Shown here piece after piece: positions 10,210 through 19,595 of a DNA stretch of 64,000 nt (position 1 is its first letter; each line of letters begins with the position of its first letter). Both the position numbers and the translations under genes were made by a program. Source of the DNA: Sphaerotilus microaerophilus (GTDB taxonomy: Bacteria; Pseudomonadota; Gammaproteobacteria; Burkholderiales; Burkholderiaceae_C); assembly GCF_023734135.1 (NCBI RefSeq), contig NZ_AP025730.1:620001-684000 (forward strand), in the 5' to 3' direction. The notes under the pieces are model-generated. The model was not told where the DNA came from, did no database searches, and was given only the letters and a program-made list of their open reading frames with translations.

Positions 10210-11442
10210 ATGATGAGCCGGCGCACGCCACACATGCCGTCCGTCTACGTGCCCACTGCGGGTTCGCCTGTCCGGCGTGTTCTGTTCACCGTCTGCGGCC
10301 TGAGCCCTCAGGTCATCACCGAGTCGATCTATGCGCTCGCAGTGGCTGCTCCCATCGATGAGCGCTTTGTGCCGACCGAAGTTCACGTGCTGACGACGAG
10401 CGAGGGGGCGCAGCGCGTGCGTCTGGCCCTGTTGTCTGATCATCCTGGTGGCTACGCACGCCTGCTGCGTGACTACAACCTGCCGCCCATCACCTTCGGT
10501 GAGGCGCAGATCCACCTTGTCAGCGGAGCCGACGGCCAGCCACTGACGGACATCCGCAGCGAAGACGACAACGCCCGCATGGCCGACGCCGTCACCGAGT
10601 TGGTGCGCGGCTTCACGGCCGACGAGAGCTGCGCCCTGCACGTCAGCATTGCCGGCGGGCGCAAGACCATGGGCTTTTACGCCGGCTACGCGCTGTCGCT
10701 GTTTGGCCGCGAGCAGGACCGGCTGTCGCATGTGCTGGTCAGCGCGCCCTTCGAGTCGTCCTGGGAGTTCTTCTATCCCACGCCCTACCCGCAGGTCATT
10801 GCCACCCAGGGCGGGCGCGAGCTGGTGGATGCTTCCACGGCCGAGGTCCGCCTGGCGCAGATCCCGTTCGTGCGGCTGCGGCCCGTGCTGCCTGCTGCGA
10901 TGCTCGACGATTCGGCCAGTTTTGCCGCCGCGGTGCAGGCCGCCGAGCGCCACCTCGCTGCGCCGCGCCTGACGCTGGACGTGCCAGCGCGTTGCATCGA
11001 AGCCGACGGGCTGCGCATCCACCTGGCGCCCTGGTCCTTCGCGCTGATGGCCGTGCTGGCGCAGCGCGCCCAGCGTGGCGCCGCGGCCCTGACCGCGCCG
11101 ACCAAGGACGAGCACGACGCCAGCTGGGCCCGGGCCTTCCTGGCTGACCTTCGCGCGGTGGTCGGCCAGGCTGGTGTGCCGGATTCGGTCGAGCAGCAAC
11201 TGGCCACGAGCTGCAGCGGCGACCGTTTCTCCCAGCACCGCTCGCGCCTGGTGCGCAGCCTCACCGAGGCCCTGGGCCCCGGGCGCGTGCCGCGTTACTT
11301 CGACGACGGCGGACGGCACCGGGGCAAGCGCTACCGCATCCCGCTGCCGGCCGAGGCGATCGAGATCCGGCGGGGCGGGGAGGGGGTCGCAAGCTTGCGA
11401 AGTGGGGCAACGACGGCCGGCCGCTCGCAAACTCCGGATTGA
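10210..11442 (+). CDS. CRISPR-associated CARF protein, NE0113 family
   Basis: An approximately 410-residue protein opening the type III locus. The N-terminal CARF (Rossmann-like) domain starts with RRVLFTVCGLSPQVITESIY and carries the second ligand-loop motif LHVSIAGGRKTMGFYAGYAL, the hallmarks of the NE0113 family. The C-terminal third (about residue 275 on) looks like a winged-helix domain (WSFALMAVLAQRA, FSQHRSRLVRSLTEALGPG, then a terminal basic YRIPL strand). No HEPN RxxxxH motif is visible. Databases often label the family a Csm6-like ring nuclease; cyclic-oligoadenylate sensing, degradation or transcriptional control are all possible. The start is uncertain: ATGs at 10111, 10210 and 10231 are in frame, and CARF homologues argue for a late one. 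Confidence 0.82.
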   Translation: MMSRRTPHMPSVYVPTAGSPVRRVLFTVCGLSPQVITESIYALAVAAPIDERFVPTEVHVLTTSEGAQRVRLALLSDHPGGYARLLRDYNLPPITFGEAQIHLVSGADGQPLTDIRSEDDNARMADAVTELVRGFTADESCALHVSIAGGRKTMGFYAGYALSLFGREQDRLSHVLVSAPFESSWEFFYPTPYPQVIATQGGRELVDASTAEVRLAQIPFVRLRPVLPAAMLDDSASFAAAVQAAERHLAAPRLTLDVPARCIEADGLRIHLAPWSFALMAVLAQRAQRGAAALTAPTKDEHDASWARAFLADLRAVVGQAGVPDSVEQQLATSCSGDRFSQHRSRLVRSLTEALGPGRVPRYFDDGGRHRGKRYRIPLPAEAIEIRRGGEGVASLRSGATTAGRSQTPD

Positions 11443-11515
11443 GATCGCCCATGCACCGTCCAGAAACGAATCCAATGACAGGTGCTCTCGCACACAGCAT
11501 CCAGTGAGGAACCCG

Positions 11516-14275
11516 ATGACGAGACACGATGCCCACCCGCTTCAGGAGGCCACCACCCGCGTCGCGCTCGCTGCCTACCTGCATGACCTGGGCAAGTTTG
11601 CCGAGAGGGCGGGGGCTCATGCCCAGGATCCGCGCTTGGACGCCCATCTGACGCTGTATTGCCCCTTCCACGAGGAGGCCAAGGGCCGGGGTTGGCACAG
11701 CCACCGCCATGCGGCGCACACGGCGCTGGCCTTCGACACCATCGAGCCGTGGCTCCCGCCGCTGTTGGGTCGCGAGAGCGCGCCCTACGCGCCGCGCCGT
11801 CGAGCGGGTGACGCCGCCGCGGCGGATGCGACCGATTCACTGATCAACGCAGCGGCCGCACACCACCGGCCGGACTCCTTCTTGCAGTGGGTCATCGCCA
11901 CGGCCGATCGGGTGGCCTCGGGTTTCGAGCGCGAAGAGTTCGAGAAGTACAACCACGCCAAGGACGAGACCCGCGCCGGGCTCGACCACTACACCGCGCG
12001 TCAGCTCACGCTGTTCGAGCAGATGCGCCTGGGTTCCGGTGGCTCCGTGCCCGACGAGAAGGCGCTGCGCTGGCGCTACCCGCTGCGCACCCTCTCGCCT
12101 GCCAGCCTGTTCCCGGCCAAGGCCGCTCAGTGCGAAGGGCGCGATCGCGACGCTGCGCGCCAGGAATACGCCCGCCTGTGGCAGTGGTTCCTGGAGGCGA
12201 TCAAGCTCATTCCGCAGGCGCACCGCCAGCAGTTGCCGCTGTGGTTCGACCACTTCGACAGCCTGTGGCTCGCGGCGACGCAGGCCATCCCGGCAGCCAC
12301 CGCCTTCAACGTCAAGCCGGAGGTCTCGCTCTACGACCATTCGCGCACCACTGCCGCCCTGGCGGCGGCGCTGTGGCGCTGGCATGAGGCCGCCGGCCAG
12401 ACCGACGCATCCGCCGCGGGTCGGCTGCGCGAGCGCAGCGACTACCGTGAGCCCAAGTTCCTGCTGATCCAGGGTGACTTCTTCGGCATCCAGGACTTCA
12501 TCTTCGCCAGCGGTGGCGACACCCGCAAGCAGGCCGCCAAGCTGCTGCGCGGGCGCTCGTTCCAGGTGTCGCTGTTCACCGAGCTGGCGGCGCTGCGCAT
12601 CCTCGATGCGCTCGGGTTGCCGGCCACCAGCCAGGTCATCAATGCGGCCGGCAAGTTCCTGATCGTGGCGCCGCACACTCCCGAGGTGCTTGCCACGCTG
12701 GCCGACCTGCGCTCCGAATTCGACGCCTGGTTCCTGCGGCACACCTTCGGGCTGGCGGGCATGGGGCTGGCTTGGCAGGACGCCTCGTGCGAGGACTTCC
12801 TGCTGCGCAAGGACAGCACCGGCGACAAGGCTGCCGAGCGCGGCTTTGCCGCCCTGCGCACGCGGCTGGTCGAGCAGCTCGACCGCGCCAAGCATGCCCG
12901 TTTCGACCTGTGCCGCAGCGGCGCCCGAGTGTTCAGCGACGCCGACTACCGCTTCGGCCCCTGCGCTTTCAATGGGCGGCTGCCGGCCGACCAAGCTGCA
13001 GAGCATGGTGCAGCGGCCAGCTGCGCTCTCTCTCGCGATCAGATCGCCATCGGCCGGGCACTGGTCGACCGTTTCGAGCGGCTGCTGATCGTGCGCGAGA
13101 CCGGGACGGAGCTGCTGCACAGCGGCGAGCGCCTGCAGCCGCTGGAGCTGCCGCTGTTCGGCTACCGCCTGGCATTTACGGCGCATGAGGAGGCCAGTGG
13201 CCGCTTCGGTGTACTGGCGGCCACGGGGCTGCTGCGGCGCTGCTTCGACTTCTCGCTGCCCGGTGCCGACGATGCCGACGGCACCATGCCACTGTGGAAC
13301 GGCTATGCGCGGCGCTTCATCAGCGGCTACGTGCCGCGCGCCAGCGGCAGCGAAAACCGACTCTCCGGCCGCTACGTCGGGGTGGCGCAGGATGATTTCC
13401 CTGAGGCCGGCGATCTGGCGCCGTTTGACCTGCTGGCCAGCGAGGACCGCCAGCCCGACGAGTCGGGCAGCGGCTGGCTGGGCGTGGCGGCACTCGGTGT
13501 GCTCAAGGGAGACATCGACAACCTCGGCGAGCTGTTCCGCATCGGCCTGCAGCAACCCACCTTCGCCAAGCATGCCGCCCTGTCGCGGCAGGTGAACGCC
13601 TTCTTCGCCATCTACCTGTCCTGGCTGCTGGCGCGGGAGTTTCCGAAGGTCTACACCGTGTTTGCCGGCGGCGACGACTTCTTCCTCGTCGGCCCCTGGC
13701 GCCAGGTGCAGAAACTGGCTTGGCGCATGCGCTGCGAGTTCCACCGCTATGTCGCGGAGAACGGTGACCTGCACTTCTCGGCTGGCGTCGCTACGCAGAA
13801 GCCGGGGGCGCCGGTGCATGTGCTGGCCGAGCTGGCCGAAGAGGCGCTGGCGCTGGCCAAGCAGTGCAGGGAGCCGGCCAGCAGCCCGGTACAGCCGGCC
13901 AAGAACGCCGTGACCTGCTTCGGCCAGACGGTGCCCTGGTCGCAATGGCTGCATCTGGAGGGCGCCCTGGATCGTCTCGGTGTGCTGCGCCGCGATGCAG
14001 GGCTCAGTACCGGCTACGTCTACGGCCTGCTGCGGTTCGTCGACCTGTGTCGACGCGAGCGTGAGGGCGATCCCGAGGCGGCGATGTGGCGAGCCCGCTT
14101 CAAGTACCGCACGCGGCGCTTCGTGGTGGATCGCATCCGCGGGCTCGACGAGGCGACACGACAGCGCCGCTTCAACGAACTGGCCACCGACATCGGCGTC
14201 AACGGCATCGACAAGCTTGGGGCGAACTACCGCATCGTCCTGTTCAACCACCTCTACCAGTTCCGTGACCGTTAA
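11516..14275 (+). CDS. cas10: Type III-A CRISPR effector large subunit Cas10/Csm1
   Basis: This 919-residue protein is the catalytic subunit of the Csm complex. An N-terminal HD nuclease domain has YLHDLGKF (H23, D24) and further His motifs (HSHRHAAHTA, AAAHHRPDSF). The two Palm domains follow, the second with FAGGDDFFLV (G718-D721), the intact GGDD of the cyclic-oligoadenylate synthase. The region KFLLIQGDFFGIQDFIF is typical of Csm1 between them. Both DNase and cyclase activities therefore look preserved. The ATG at 11516 is preceded by a GTGAGGA ribosome site and sits 73 bases after the CARF gene. csm2 follows 12 bases later with an AAGGAGG site. Confidence 0.97.
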   Translation: MTRHDAHPLQEATTRVALAAYLHDLGKFAERAGAHAQDPRLDAHLTLYCPFHEEAKGRGWHSHRHAAHTALAFDTIEPWLPPLLGRESAPYAPRRRAGDAAAADATDSLINAAAAHHRPDSFLQWVIATADRVASGFEREEFEKYNHAKDETRAGLDHYTARQLTLFEQMRLGSGGSVPDEKALRWRYPLRTLSPASLFPAKAAQCEGRDRDAARQEYARLWQWFLEAIKLIPQAHRQQLPLWFDHFDSLWLAATQAIPAATAFNVKPEVSLYDHSRTTAALAAALWRWHEAAGQTDASAAGRLRERSDYREPKFLLIQGDFFGIQDFIFASGGDTRKQAAKLLRGRSFQVSLFTELAALRILDALGLPATSQVINAAGKFLIVAPHTPEVLATLADLRSEFDAWFLRHTFGLAGMGLAWQDASCEDFLLRKDSTGDKAAERGFAALRTRLVEQLDRAKHARFDLCRSGARVFSDADYRFGPCAFNGRLPADQAAEHGAAASCALSRDQIAIGRALVDRFERLLIVRETGTELLHSGERLQPLELPLFGYRLAFTAHEEASGRFGVLAATGLLRRCFDFSLPGADDADGTMPLWNGYARRFISGYVPRASGSENRLSGRYVGVAQDDFPEAGDLAPFDLLASEDRQPDESGSGWLGVAALGVLKGDIDNLGELFRIGLQQPTFAKHAALSRQVNAFFAIYLSWLLAREFPKVYTVFAGGDDFFLVGPWRQVQKLAWRMRCEFHRYVAENGDLHFSAGVATQKPGAPVHVLAELAEEALALAKQCREPASSPVQPAKNAVTCFGQTVPWSQWLHLEGALDRLGVLRRDAGLSTGYVYGLLRFVDLCRREREGDPEAAMWRARFKYRTRRFVVDRIRGLDEATRQRRFNELATDIGVNGIDKLGANYRIVLFNHLYQFRDR

Positions 14276-14287
14276 GGAGGCACAGCA

Positions 14288-14776
14288 ATGGCAACGTATC
14301 AGCAACCCAACCCGCGTGGACCGGGCGGCTACCAGGGCGGCCAGCGGCAGGGCGGCTATTCCCCGCGCGGAGATGACAGGGACGACACACCGACGATCAG
14401 CCTGCAGGGCATCGTCTTCGGCGACAAGCCGGCTGCCGACCTGTTCTCGACCCAGGCGGAGCGCGCTGCCGAGGAGGTGTCGCGCGCCTCGAAGGAGATG
14501 AACAAGTCGAGCCAGCTGCGTCGCTTCTACGACGAGCTGGTCATGTGGCAGGAGAAGGTCGGCAACGACGACAGCAAGTTCAGCGACTGCGAACCCTACA
14601 TCCGCATGCTCAAGGCCAAGGCAGCCTACGCCAAAGGCCGCAAGCACGTCGACGCCAACTTCCGGGCCCTGTTCGACCGCCTCATCGACCAGAGCACCAG
14701 TGCCGCGACGCTGCGGCAGGCCAAGCTCTTCTTCGAGGCCTTCATGGCCTATTACAAGATCCACCGTGCCCAGTGA
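14288..14776 (+). CDS. csm2: Csm2, small subunit of the type III-A complex
   Basis: A 162-residue helical protein in the Csm2 position between cas10 and csm3. The first 50 residues are a low-complexity Gly/Gln/Arg-rich tail (GGYQGGQRQGGYSPRGDD), likely disordered. The conserved helical core is residues 75-162, with SQLRRFYDELVMW, PYIRMLKAKAAYAKGR and FFEAFMAYYKIHRA. Csm2 subunits line the target RNA in the complex. The basic, glycine-rich tail is longer than in many Csm2 proteins and might help RNA binding; this is inference. Confidence 0.93.
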   Translation: MATYQQPNPRGPGGYQGGQRQGGYSPRGDDRDDTPTISLQGIVFGDKPAADLFSTQAERAAEEVSRASKEMNKSSQLRRFYDELVMWQEKVGNDDSKFSDCEPYIRMLKAKAAYAKGRKHVDANFRALFDRLIDQSTSAATLRQAKLFFEAFMAYYKIHRAQ

Positions 14777-14791
14777 TCAGGGAGGTTCACC

Positions 14792-15544
14792 ATGCAACTC
14801 ATCAACATCCACCAGCTCACCGCCACGCTCGAACTGAAGTCGGGCCTTCGCATCGGTGCCAGCGAAGGCGAGATTCGCATCGGCGGTGTGGACAACCAGG
14901 TCATCCGCCACGCGCACACCGGGCAGCCGTACATCCCCGGGTCGTCGCTCAAGGGCAAGGTGCGCAGCCTGCTGGAGTGGCGCAGTGGGGCGGTGCAGTC
15001 AAATCCACTTGGACTCCAGGATCTTCAGCGTGCCCGCAACGATGCGATCGCTGTACAGGTGCGGATGATCCTGACGCTCTTTGGCGTGAGCGGTGGTGAC
15101 CGACCGGACCATGCGGATGAAGAGCTGATCGGCAAGATTGGCCCGACCCGGCTGGCTTTCTGGGATGCCGCGCTGCAGCCGGACTGGGTCGGTCGCATCC
15201 AGGGTGAGGACAAGCTGCTGACCGAGGTCAAGACCGAGAACCGCATCGACCGCATCAAGGGTGTGGCCGAGCACCCGCGCCAGACCGAGCGGGTGCCCTC
15301 CGGCGCCCGGTTCGACTTCCGGCTGTCGGTCAAGCAGCTCGACATCGACGGTGACGGCGCCGAGCTGCGCCGCACGCTGCTGGCCGGGCTGCGGCTGCTG
15401 GAGCTCGACAGCCTCGGCGGTTCGGGTTCGCGCGGCTACGGCAAGGTGAAGTTCACCGGCATGCGCTGGGGCGATGCCGACATCCAGGCCGAGTTCGACC
15501 GCATCGACCCGTTCGCCGACGTGGCCGCCGCGCGGCGTGCCTGA
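14792..15544 (+). CDS. csm3: Csm3, backbone RAMP and target-RNA nuclease
   Basis: This 250-residue RAMP subunit forms the crRNA-binding backbone and cuts target RNA every six nucleotides. The N-terminal motif LRIGASEGEIRIGGVDNQVI contains Asp34, the position of the catalytic aspartate in known Csm3 proteins, so target RNA cleavage is probably intact. The RAMP glycine loop is seen twice: YIPGSSLKGKVRSLLEW and GGSGSRGYGKVKF. A good ribosome site (GGGAGGTTCACC) precedes the ATG. It lies 15 bases after csm2 and 12 before csm4. Confidence 0.96.
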   Translation: MQLINIHQLTATLELKSGLRIGASEGEIRIGGVDNQVIRHAHTGQPYIPGSSLKGKVRSLLEWRSGAVQSNPLGLQDLQRARNDAIAVQVRMILTLFGVSGGDRPDHADEELIGKIGPTRLAFWDAALQPDWVGRIQGEDKLLTEVKTENRIDRIKGVAEHPRQTERVPSGARFDFRLSVKQLDIDGDGAELRRTLLAGLRLLELDSLGGSGSRGYGKVKFTGMRWGDADIQAEFDRIDPFADVAAARRA

Positions 15545-15556
15545 GGGGAGCCTGCG

Positions 15557-16528
15557 ATGCCGATGCGCACCTTCAAGCTGACGCTGCGGCCCGAGTCGGC
15601 CTTCGGCACGCCGCTGGCCGGCGACACGCTGTTCGGCCACCTGTGCTGGGCGCTGCGCTGGCGGCAGGGGGAGGCCGGCCTGATCAAGCTGCTCGAGGGC
15701 TACACCCGCGGTCAGCCGTTCGCCGTGCTGTCCGATGCGCTTCCAGCCGGGCTGCTGCCACGGCCGAACCTGCCGGCGAGCCGTCTGCAGCGTGCTGGCG
15801 ATCCCAAGGTCGATCCGAAACAGCGCAAGGCCGACAAACAACTGGCCTGGCTGCCGGCCGAGCAGGCTGCGCGGCCGATGGTGGACTGGGTGCGGGTCGG
15901 GCTGGACAAGGCCCGGTCGGTGCAAACCGAGGTCCGCACCCAGAACACCATCCACCGCCTGACGGGTACCACCGGCACCGGTGTCTTTGCGCCGCGCCAG
16001 GTCGATACCCTGGTGCACGCGCCCGGAGCCGCGCTGGAGGTCTATGCGGTGCTGGACACCGATCGGCTGCCGCTGCCGTCCTTCGTGCAGGCGCTGGCCG
16101 ACATCGGCGTCAATGGCTTCGGCCGGGACGCCTCCACCGGGCTGGGCAAATTCACCCTGGTCGGCGAGGCTGCTGCGCACTCATGGCCGACTCCGCCGGG
16201 GGCGCGCCACGCACTCACGCTGGCGCCCTGCGCACCGGTGCCGGCCGATCTGGACGCCGACGACTGCCACTACCAGCCCGTTACCCGCTTCGGCCGCCAC
16301 GGCAGCCTGCATGTGCTGACGGGCCGGCCGTTCAAGCGCCCGTTGCTGCTGCTGCGCAGCGCGGCGGTGCTGGCCTGGCGCCACCCGTCGAACGAATGCC
16401 CGGCCTTTCACGGCCAGGGCCTCGGCGGGGTGGCGCAGCCGATTTCGGCGGCCGAGCCCGCGACGGTGCACCAGGGTTACGCGCCCGTGCTGCCGCTGGC
16501 GCTGCCCGAGCTGAAGGAGGCCGCATGA
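15557..16528 (+). CDS. csm4: Csm4, RAMP subunit that caps the crRNA 5' tag
   Basis: A 323-residue RAMP protein. It opens with KLTLRPESAFGTPLAGDTLFGHLCWALRW, the usual Csm4 N-terminus, and has the RAMP motifs RTQNTIHRLTGTTGTGVFAP and GVNGFGRDASTGLGKFTL. Csm4 binds the crRNA 5' handle and contacts Cas10. Its stop overlaps the csm5 start in an ATGA arrangement, so the two are translationally coupled. The length is typical. Confidence 0.94.
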   Translation: MPMRTFKLTLRPESAFGTPLAGDTLFGHLCWALRWRQGEAGLIKLLEGYTRGQPFAVLSDALPAGLLPRPNLPASRLQRAGDPKVDPKQRKADKQLAWLPAEQAARPMVDWVRVGLDKARSVQTEVRTQNTIHRLTGTTGTGVFAPRQVDTLVHAPGAALEVYAVLDTDRLPLPSFVQALADIGVNGFGRDASTGLGKFTLVGEAAAHSWPTPPGARHALTLAPCAPVPADLDADDCHYQPVTRFGRHGSLHVLTGRPFKRPLLLLRSAAVLAWRHPSNECPAFHGQGLGGVAQPISAAEPATVHQGYAPVLPLALPELKEAA

Positions 16529-18171
16529 GCTCGAATCCGACCCTGACTCGCTTCTTCACCACCCAGGCCCTGCGGCTGACGCCGCTCACGCCGATCCACA
16601 TCGGCTGCGGTATCGACTTCGAGCCGACCAACTACGTCATCGACGAGGGGGTGCTGTATCACTTCGATCCGGCGCAGGTGCCGCTGAAGCCGCAGGACCG
16701 CAAGGCGCTGATCGACGCGGCGAACGACAAGCGTGCGGCGCTGAGTTGCATCCAGGGCTTCTTCCACGACCGTCGCGATACCTACGCGGCGCATGCCCGG
16801 CAGGTGGTGGCCGTGGCTGCCGGCGTGGCCGAGCAGCATGGCCGGCGCATCCGGCAGATCGCCCAGCGCGAGGCCAATGGCCGCAATGTCATCAACCTGC
16901 TGGAGGTCGAACGCACGATGCACCACCCGCACAGCGGTGCACCGTACCTGCCCGGCTCCAGCCTGAAGGGGGCGATGCGCACGGCGTGGCTGGATCAGAT
17001 CAATGACGGCAGAGCGCGGCGTGACGCTTACGAGAAGGCCCAGCAGATGGAGCAACGCCTCCTCGATGGCAGCTTCCACACCGACCCGTTCCGGCTGGTC
17101 GATGTGGCCGATGCCGGCGGCGAGCAGGTGCTCAGCAAGGTCTACTTCAGCACCAATCACAAGAAGAAAAGAGTGCTCGACAAGGACGGCGTCGAACGAC
17201 AGGGACAGGGGCTGGCGACGCGGCGCGAGACCATCGTCGGCGGCCAGTACGCTGCCCTGACCGGCGATCTGCGCCTGGATCTGCTGCCCGGACAGGGCCG
17301 AAGTGACAAGGTTCCAGGTCAGCGCATCGAGCCGAAGGCGCTGGCCGCGGCCTGCAACCGCTACTACGTTCAGCGGCTGGCAAAGCTGCTCGCCCTGCTG
17401 GAGCAGCGCGGCTTTGCCAGTCCTGAATGGTGCACGGGTGTGCGTCGGTTGCTGGCGGCGTTGCGTCCTGCGTTCGAGCGCGGCGACGCCTTTCTGCTGC
17501 GTGTCGGGCGCCACAGCGGCGCGGAGGCGGTGACTCTGGACGGCGTGCGCCGGATCAGTGTCATGCAAGGGAAGGACGAGCGGGGACGGAATCAATACAA
17601 GGACATGGACGAGGCGACCACCATCTGGCTTGCCGCCGAGCGAGAGAACATCACCCGTGGCGACTTGCTGCCCTTCGGCTGGCTGCTGGTCGAACACGCC
17701 GATGCCCCGGAAATCCCCGCCCTGCGCGAATGGTGTGATCGGCAGCCCAAACCCGACCTCGGGGCCATCCAGGCAAAGCTGGACGGGGCACGCGCGCAAG
17801 CCGAAGCCGAGGCTGCACGGGCAGCACAGGAGCAGGCCGCTCGCGAGGCGGAGAAGGCCGAAGCGGCCCGGATCGCGGCCGAGAAGGAGGCGGCACGTCT
17901 CCAGCTCACACCGAACCGGCAGGATGTCGAAGCGCTGGCCGAGGCCCTGCGGGCCAGCGTCGTGGCGCTGCGCGGCGGCAAGGTCAAGGCCAACACGGAA
18001 CTGCATGCCCGCACGCGCGCCCTGGTCAAGCGAGCCCTTGCCGAGGGCTGGCCACTGACAGAGCGATCGGTCCTGGCCGACATGTTGACCCAGGAACTGC
18101 CCAAGGCCGTGCAGATTGACAACTGGAAAGACGAGCGCAAAAAGTTGCAGCTGGCCCAGCTTTGCGCCTGA
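16525..18171 (+). CDS. csm5: Csm5 with a long coiled-coil C-terminal extension
   Basis: This 548-residue RAMP subunit caps the 3' end of the crRNA. The conserved part has LTPLTPIHIGCGIDFEPTNY and PYLPGSSLKGAMRTAWLDQI, the Csm5 signature motifs. Family members are usually about 350-420 residues. Here, after about residue 405, comes an Ala/Glu/Lys/Arg-rich stretch with coiled-coil character (repeats like EAEAARAAQEQAAREAEKAE), then a basic domain of about 90 residues ending KDERKKLQLAQLCA. That extension is unusual and unassigned; the RAMP core looks complete. Confidence 0.93.
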   Translation: MSSNPTLTRFFTTQALRLTPLTPIHIGCGIDFEPTNYVIDEGVLYHFDPAQVPLKPQDRKALIDAANDKRAALSCIQGFFHDRRDTYAAHARQVVAVAAGVAEQHGRRIRQIAQREANGRNVINLLEVERTMHHPHSGAPYLPGSSLKGAMRTAWLDQINDGRARRDAYEKAQQMEQRLLDGSFHTDPFRLVDVADAGGEQVLSKVYFSTNHKKKRVLDKDGVERQGQGLATRRETIVGGQYAALTGDLRLDLLPGQGRSDKVPGQRIEPKALAAACNRYYVQRLAKLLALLEQRGFASPEWCTGVRRLLAALRPAFERGDAFLLRVGRHSGAEAVTLDGVRRISVMQGKDERGRNQYKDMDEATTIWLAAERENITRGDLLPFGWLLVEHADAPEIPALREWCDRQPKPDLGAIQAKLDGARAQAEAEAARAAQEQAAREAEKAEAARIAAEKEAARLQLTPNRQDVEALAEALRASVVALRGGKVKANTELHARTRALVKRALAEGWPLTERSVLADMLTQELPKAVQIDNWKDERKKLQLAQLCA

Positions 18172-18190
18172 GCATCCAAGGTACGCTTTT

Positions 18191-19222
18191 GTGACCCAGA
18201 CGATCATTCCGGCATGTGGGAACAACTCTCCATCCGAGCTGCTCAACCTGCCCCTCACCCGCCTGCGCCTGACCGCCATCGCCCAGGCCGACCTGCCGTT
18301 GCCCGACTACGCCGGCTCGCTGCTGCGCGGCGCCTTCGGTGCCGCCCTGCGCCGCAGCGCCTGCATGACCGGCCTGCCGCAGTGCCGCGACTGTGCGCTG
18401 TGGCGCAGTTGCCCCTACCCGGCGGTGTTCGAGACGCCGCCGGCGCCCACCCAGTTCGGCCAGCAGTTCAGCGCCGTGCCCAACCCCTACGTGATCGAGC
18501 CGCCGCCGATCGGCCTGCGCCGCGTGGCGGCCGGGCAGCCGCTGGTGTTCCACCTGGTGCTCTTCGGTGATTCCAGGCTGCGCCAACTGCCGCTGATCGT
18601 GCACGCCTGGCAGCGCGCACTGCGCCACGGGCTGGGGCGCGAGCGCATAGCCAGCGAGCTGGTTGAGGTGGCGGCCGTCCTGCCCACAGCGGCGGGCGGT
18701 GACGAGCTGCTTCCCGTCTGGGACGCCGACGGCGCCCGTGTTCACCCGCAGCAGTTGGAACAGACGGCGCTGCGGTTGCCGAATGGGGCGCCGGCGGAGC
18801 TGAACCGCCTGACCCTGCAGATCCACACCCCTCTGCGTCTTCAGCACGACGGCCACGCTCTGGGGCCGCGTGAGCTGAGCCTGCGCACCCTGCTCGCCCA
18901 GCTGCTGCGCCGGCTGAACCTGGTGCTGGACCTGCACTGCGGCATCCGCCCGGCACCCTTCGATGCACCCGCCCTGCTGGCGGCGGCCGAAGCGGGCCTG
19001 TGCGACGACCGCAGTGCCCTGCACTGGAAAGACTGGACGCGCTACTCGGCCCGCCAGCGCCAGGAGATGACCCTGGGCGGCGTGCTCGGCCGCTGGACGC
19101 TCACCGGCGACTGCGCCGTCCTTGCCCAGCTGTGGCCCTGGCTCTGGCTGGGCCAGTGGTTGCACCTGGGCAAGAACGCGACGATGGGGATGGGTGGCTA
19201 CACGCTGGAGGCGGGGGCTTGA
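18191..19222 (+). CDS. cas6: Pre-crRNA processing endoribonuclease Cas6
   Basis: A 343-residue RAMP-type protein that should cut the array transcript within each repeat. The N-terminus has LPLTRLRLTAIAQADLPLPDYAGSLLRGAFG, a Cas6 start motif, followed by a four-cysteine patch (CMTGLPQCRDCALWRSC) seen in this Cas6 subgroup and possibly metal-binding. The C-terminus ends with LHLGKNATMGMGGYTLEAG, the Cas6 glycine-rich loop. No ATG precedes the conserved region; GTG at 18191 was chosen. The stop overlaps the start of csx16 by one base. Confidence 0.92.
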   Translation: MTQTIIPACGNNSPSELLNLPLTRLRLTAIAQADLPLPDYAGSLLRGAFGAALRRSACMTGLPQCRDCALWRSCPYPAVFETPPAPTQFGQQFSAVPNPYVIEPPPIGLRRVAAGQPLVFHLVLFGDSRLRQLPLIVHAWQRALRHGLGRERIASELVEVAAVLPTAAGGDELLPVWDADGARVHPQQLEQTALRLPNGAPAELNRLTLQIHTPLRLQHDGHALGPRELSLRTLLAQLLRRLNLVLDLHCGIRPAPFDAPALLAAAEAGLCDDRSALHWKDWTRYSARQRQEMTLGGVLGRWTLTGDCAVLAQLWPWLWLGQWLHLGKNATMGMGGYTLEAGA

Positions 19223-19536
19223 TGGCCACCTTCTTCCTCTCCCGCCACCCCGGTGCCGTCGAATGGGCGCGCCGCCAAGGCTTGGCCGTGGACCAATGGC
19301 TGGCGCACCTGGAGGTGGCGCAAGTGCAGCCGGGCGACACCGTCATCGGCACCCTGCCCATCCACCTGGCTGCGCAGGTCTGCGCGCGCGGCGGGCGTTA
19401 CCTGCATCTGAGCCTGGACCTGCCCGTGGAGTTGCGCGGGAGGGAACTGACGGCCGATGAGCTGGAGCGGGCGGGGGCGCGGCTGGAGGAGTTTTGGGTG
19501 GAATCTGAATCTGGTGCAGGGTTGGATCTCACTTGA
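19222..19536 (+). CDS. csx16: Csx16, probable cyclic-oligoadenylate ring nuclease
   Basis: This 104-residue protein matches Csx16 (VVA1548 family) throughout: FFLSRHPGAVEWARRQG, PGDTVIGTLPIHLAAQVCA, the strand RYLHLSLDLPVELRGRELT and ERAGARLEEFWV. Csx16 proteins accompany type III systems and have been reported as ring nucleases that degrade the cyclic oligoadenylate signal; I rely on that literature for the role. It is coupled to cas6 through a TGATG overlap, so it is made together with the interference machinery. Confidence 0.9.
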   Translation: MATFFLSRHPGAVEWARRQGLAVDQWLAHLEVAQVQPGDTVIGTLPIHLAAQVCARGGRYLHLSLDLPVELRGRELTADELERAGARLEEFWVESESGAGLDLT

Positions 19537-19595
19537 TGGCAAATCGGCCCGAATCGGCGTAATCTGGCGGACATCTGTTGATGTGGAGATTTTGA

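Noticed and set aside
11837..14764. 975-codon minus-strand frame opposite cas10
   Set aside because: Cas10 HD, Palm and GGDD motifs are unambiguous on +, and the opposite frame shows no recognisable family.
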